Source: a bacterium (GTDB lineage: Bacteria; Planctomycetota; J058; JAJDCP01). From it: DNA of 5,054 bases. Shown one piece after another: positions 4,760 through 5,054 of the stretch (position 1 is the stretch's first letter; every line of letters begins with the position of its first letter). The position numbers and the translations under genes are program-made. The notes below the pieces were generated by a model. The model ran no database searches. It had not been told where the DNA came from and saw only the letters and a program-made list of their open reading frames with translations. The stretch covers positions 1 to 5,054 of the forward strand of contig JAUIEM010000541.1 in the NCBI GenBank assembly GCA_030428695.1, read 5' to 3'.

Positions 4760-5054
4760 TCAGGCGCGGACGAGGACGTACAGCCGGTGGGGAGAGGAGC
4801 CGTCGGCGGGGCGGTCGTCGTAGCCGCCGTACACGCTCTCGACCGCGAGGCCGAGGTCGCCGAGCAGGGACTCGAAGCGCGCCCGGCTGCAGCAGCTGCC
4901 GGTGAACGGAAAGCGCTCCTCGCTGATCCGGCCGTCGACCTCGTGCTCGTAGCGGATCTCGCCGGACACCCGCTCGCCGTCGACCTCGAGCCGGTGGAAC
5001 ACCCGCACGACCCCGCCTCCGGGCCGGCGCAGCACCCGCGCGGGACCCTCGGGG
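4760..5054 (-). CDS. Class I SAM-dependent methyltransferase, C-terminal end (5' end off window)
   Basis: Only the last 97 residues are visible and the frame is open to the right edge, so the GTG at 5035 need not be the start. The sequence has the look of the C-terminal half of a class I methyltransferase: paired beta strands (VVRVFHRLEVDGER, then EIRYEHEVDGRI), a helix with RARFESLLGDLGLAVESVYG (about residues 57-76) where many members read 'ellaeaGF.v..vyG', an acidic YDD loop, and a closing RLYVLVRA strand. The SAM-binding motifs would lie off the window, so cofactor binding cannot be checked. An unusual CC pair sits at visible residues 54-55, just before the final helix. The substrate is unknown. 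It is upstream of the cysteine-ladder gene on the same strand with an 87-bp gap, so co-transcription is possible but not shown. Confidence 0.68.
   Translation of the reverse strand, partial: PEGPARVLRRPGGGVVRVFHRLEVDGERVSGEIRYEHEVDGRISEERFPFTGSCCSRARFESLLGDLGLAVESVYGGYDDRPADGSSPHRLYVLVRA

Overview
The window is strongly G+C-rich throughout, with strong AGGAGG-type ribosome binding sites and GC-rich codon third positions. This fits a high-GC, probably Gram-negative bacterium: one gene product is a secreted protein and another belongs to a membrane family (DUF2878) that I associate mainly with proteobacteria. The sequence alone does not fix the phylum. I saw no transposase, integrase, CRISPR array, tRNA or rRNA.

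Layout from left to right: (1) The 3' part of a large Lhr-type DNA repair helicase gene on the plus strand, cut by the left edge and ending at 1841. (2) About 330 bases without a recognisable gene, between two convergent genes. This gap has an uninterrupted hexamer repeat, two G-quadruplex motifs and a run of inverted repeats. (3) On the minus strand, a DUF523-DUF1722 fusion (TudS/YbgA type, likely an iron-sulfur desulfidase), 2171-3130. (4) A compact, relatively AT-rich divergent promoter region, 3131-3230, with an 11-bp-period direct repeat. (5) On the plus strand, a six-helix DUF2878 membrane protein, 3231-3764. (6) On the minus strand, overlapping it tail to tail by 31 bp, a secreted 312-residue protein made of ten units of about 30 residues, each with two CxxC motifs, 3734-4672. 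(7) A palindrome-bearing gap, then the C-terminal end of a class I SAM-dependent methyltransferase on the minus strand, cut by the right edge.

Functional links are tentative. The DUF523-DUF1722 and DUF2878 genes are head to head and could be co-regulated through the shared 100-bp promoter region. From memory, both families recur near photolyase and photo-oxidative-stress genes in gammaproteobacteria, and a DNA repair helicase nearby is at least compatible with that. The least familiar item is the cysteine-ladder protein. I do not recognise it as a named family, and its CxxC motifs recur at a nearly constant 15-residue step.
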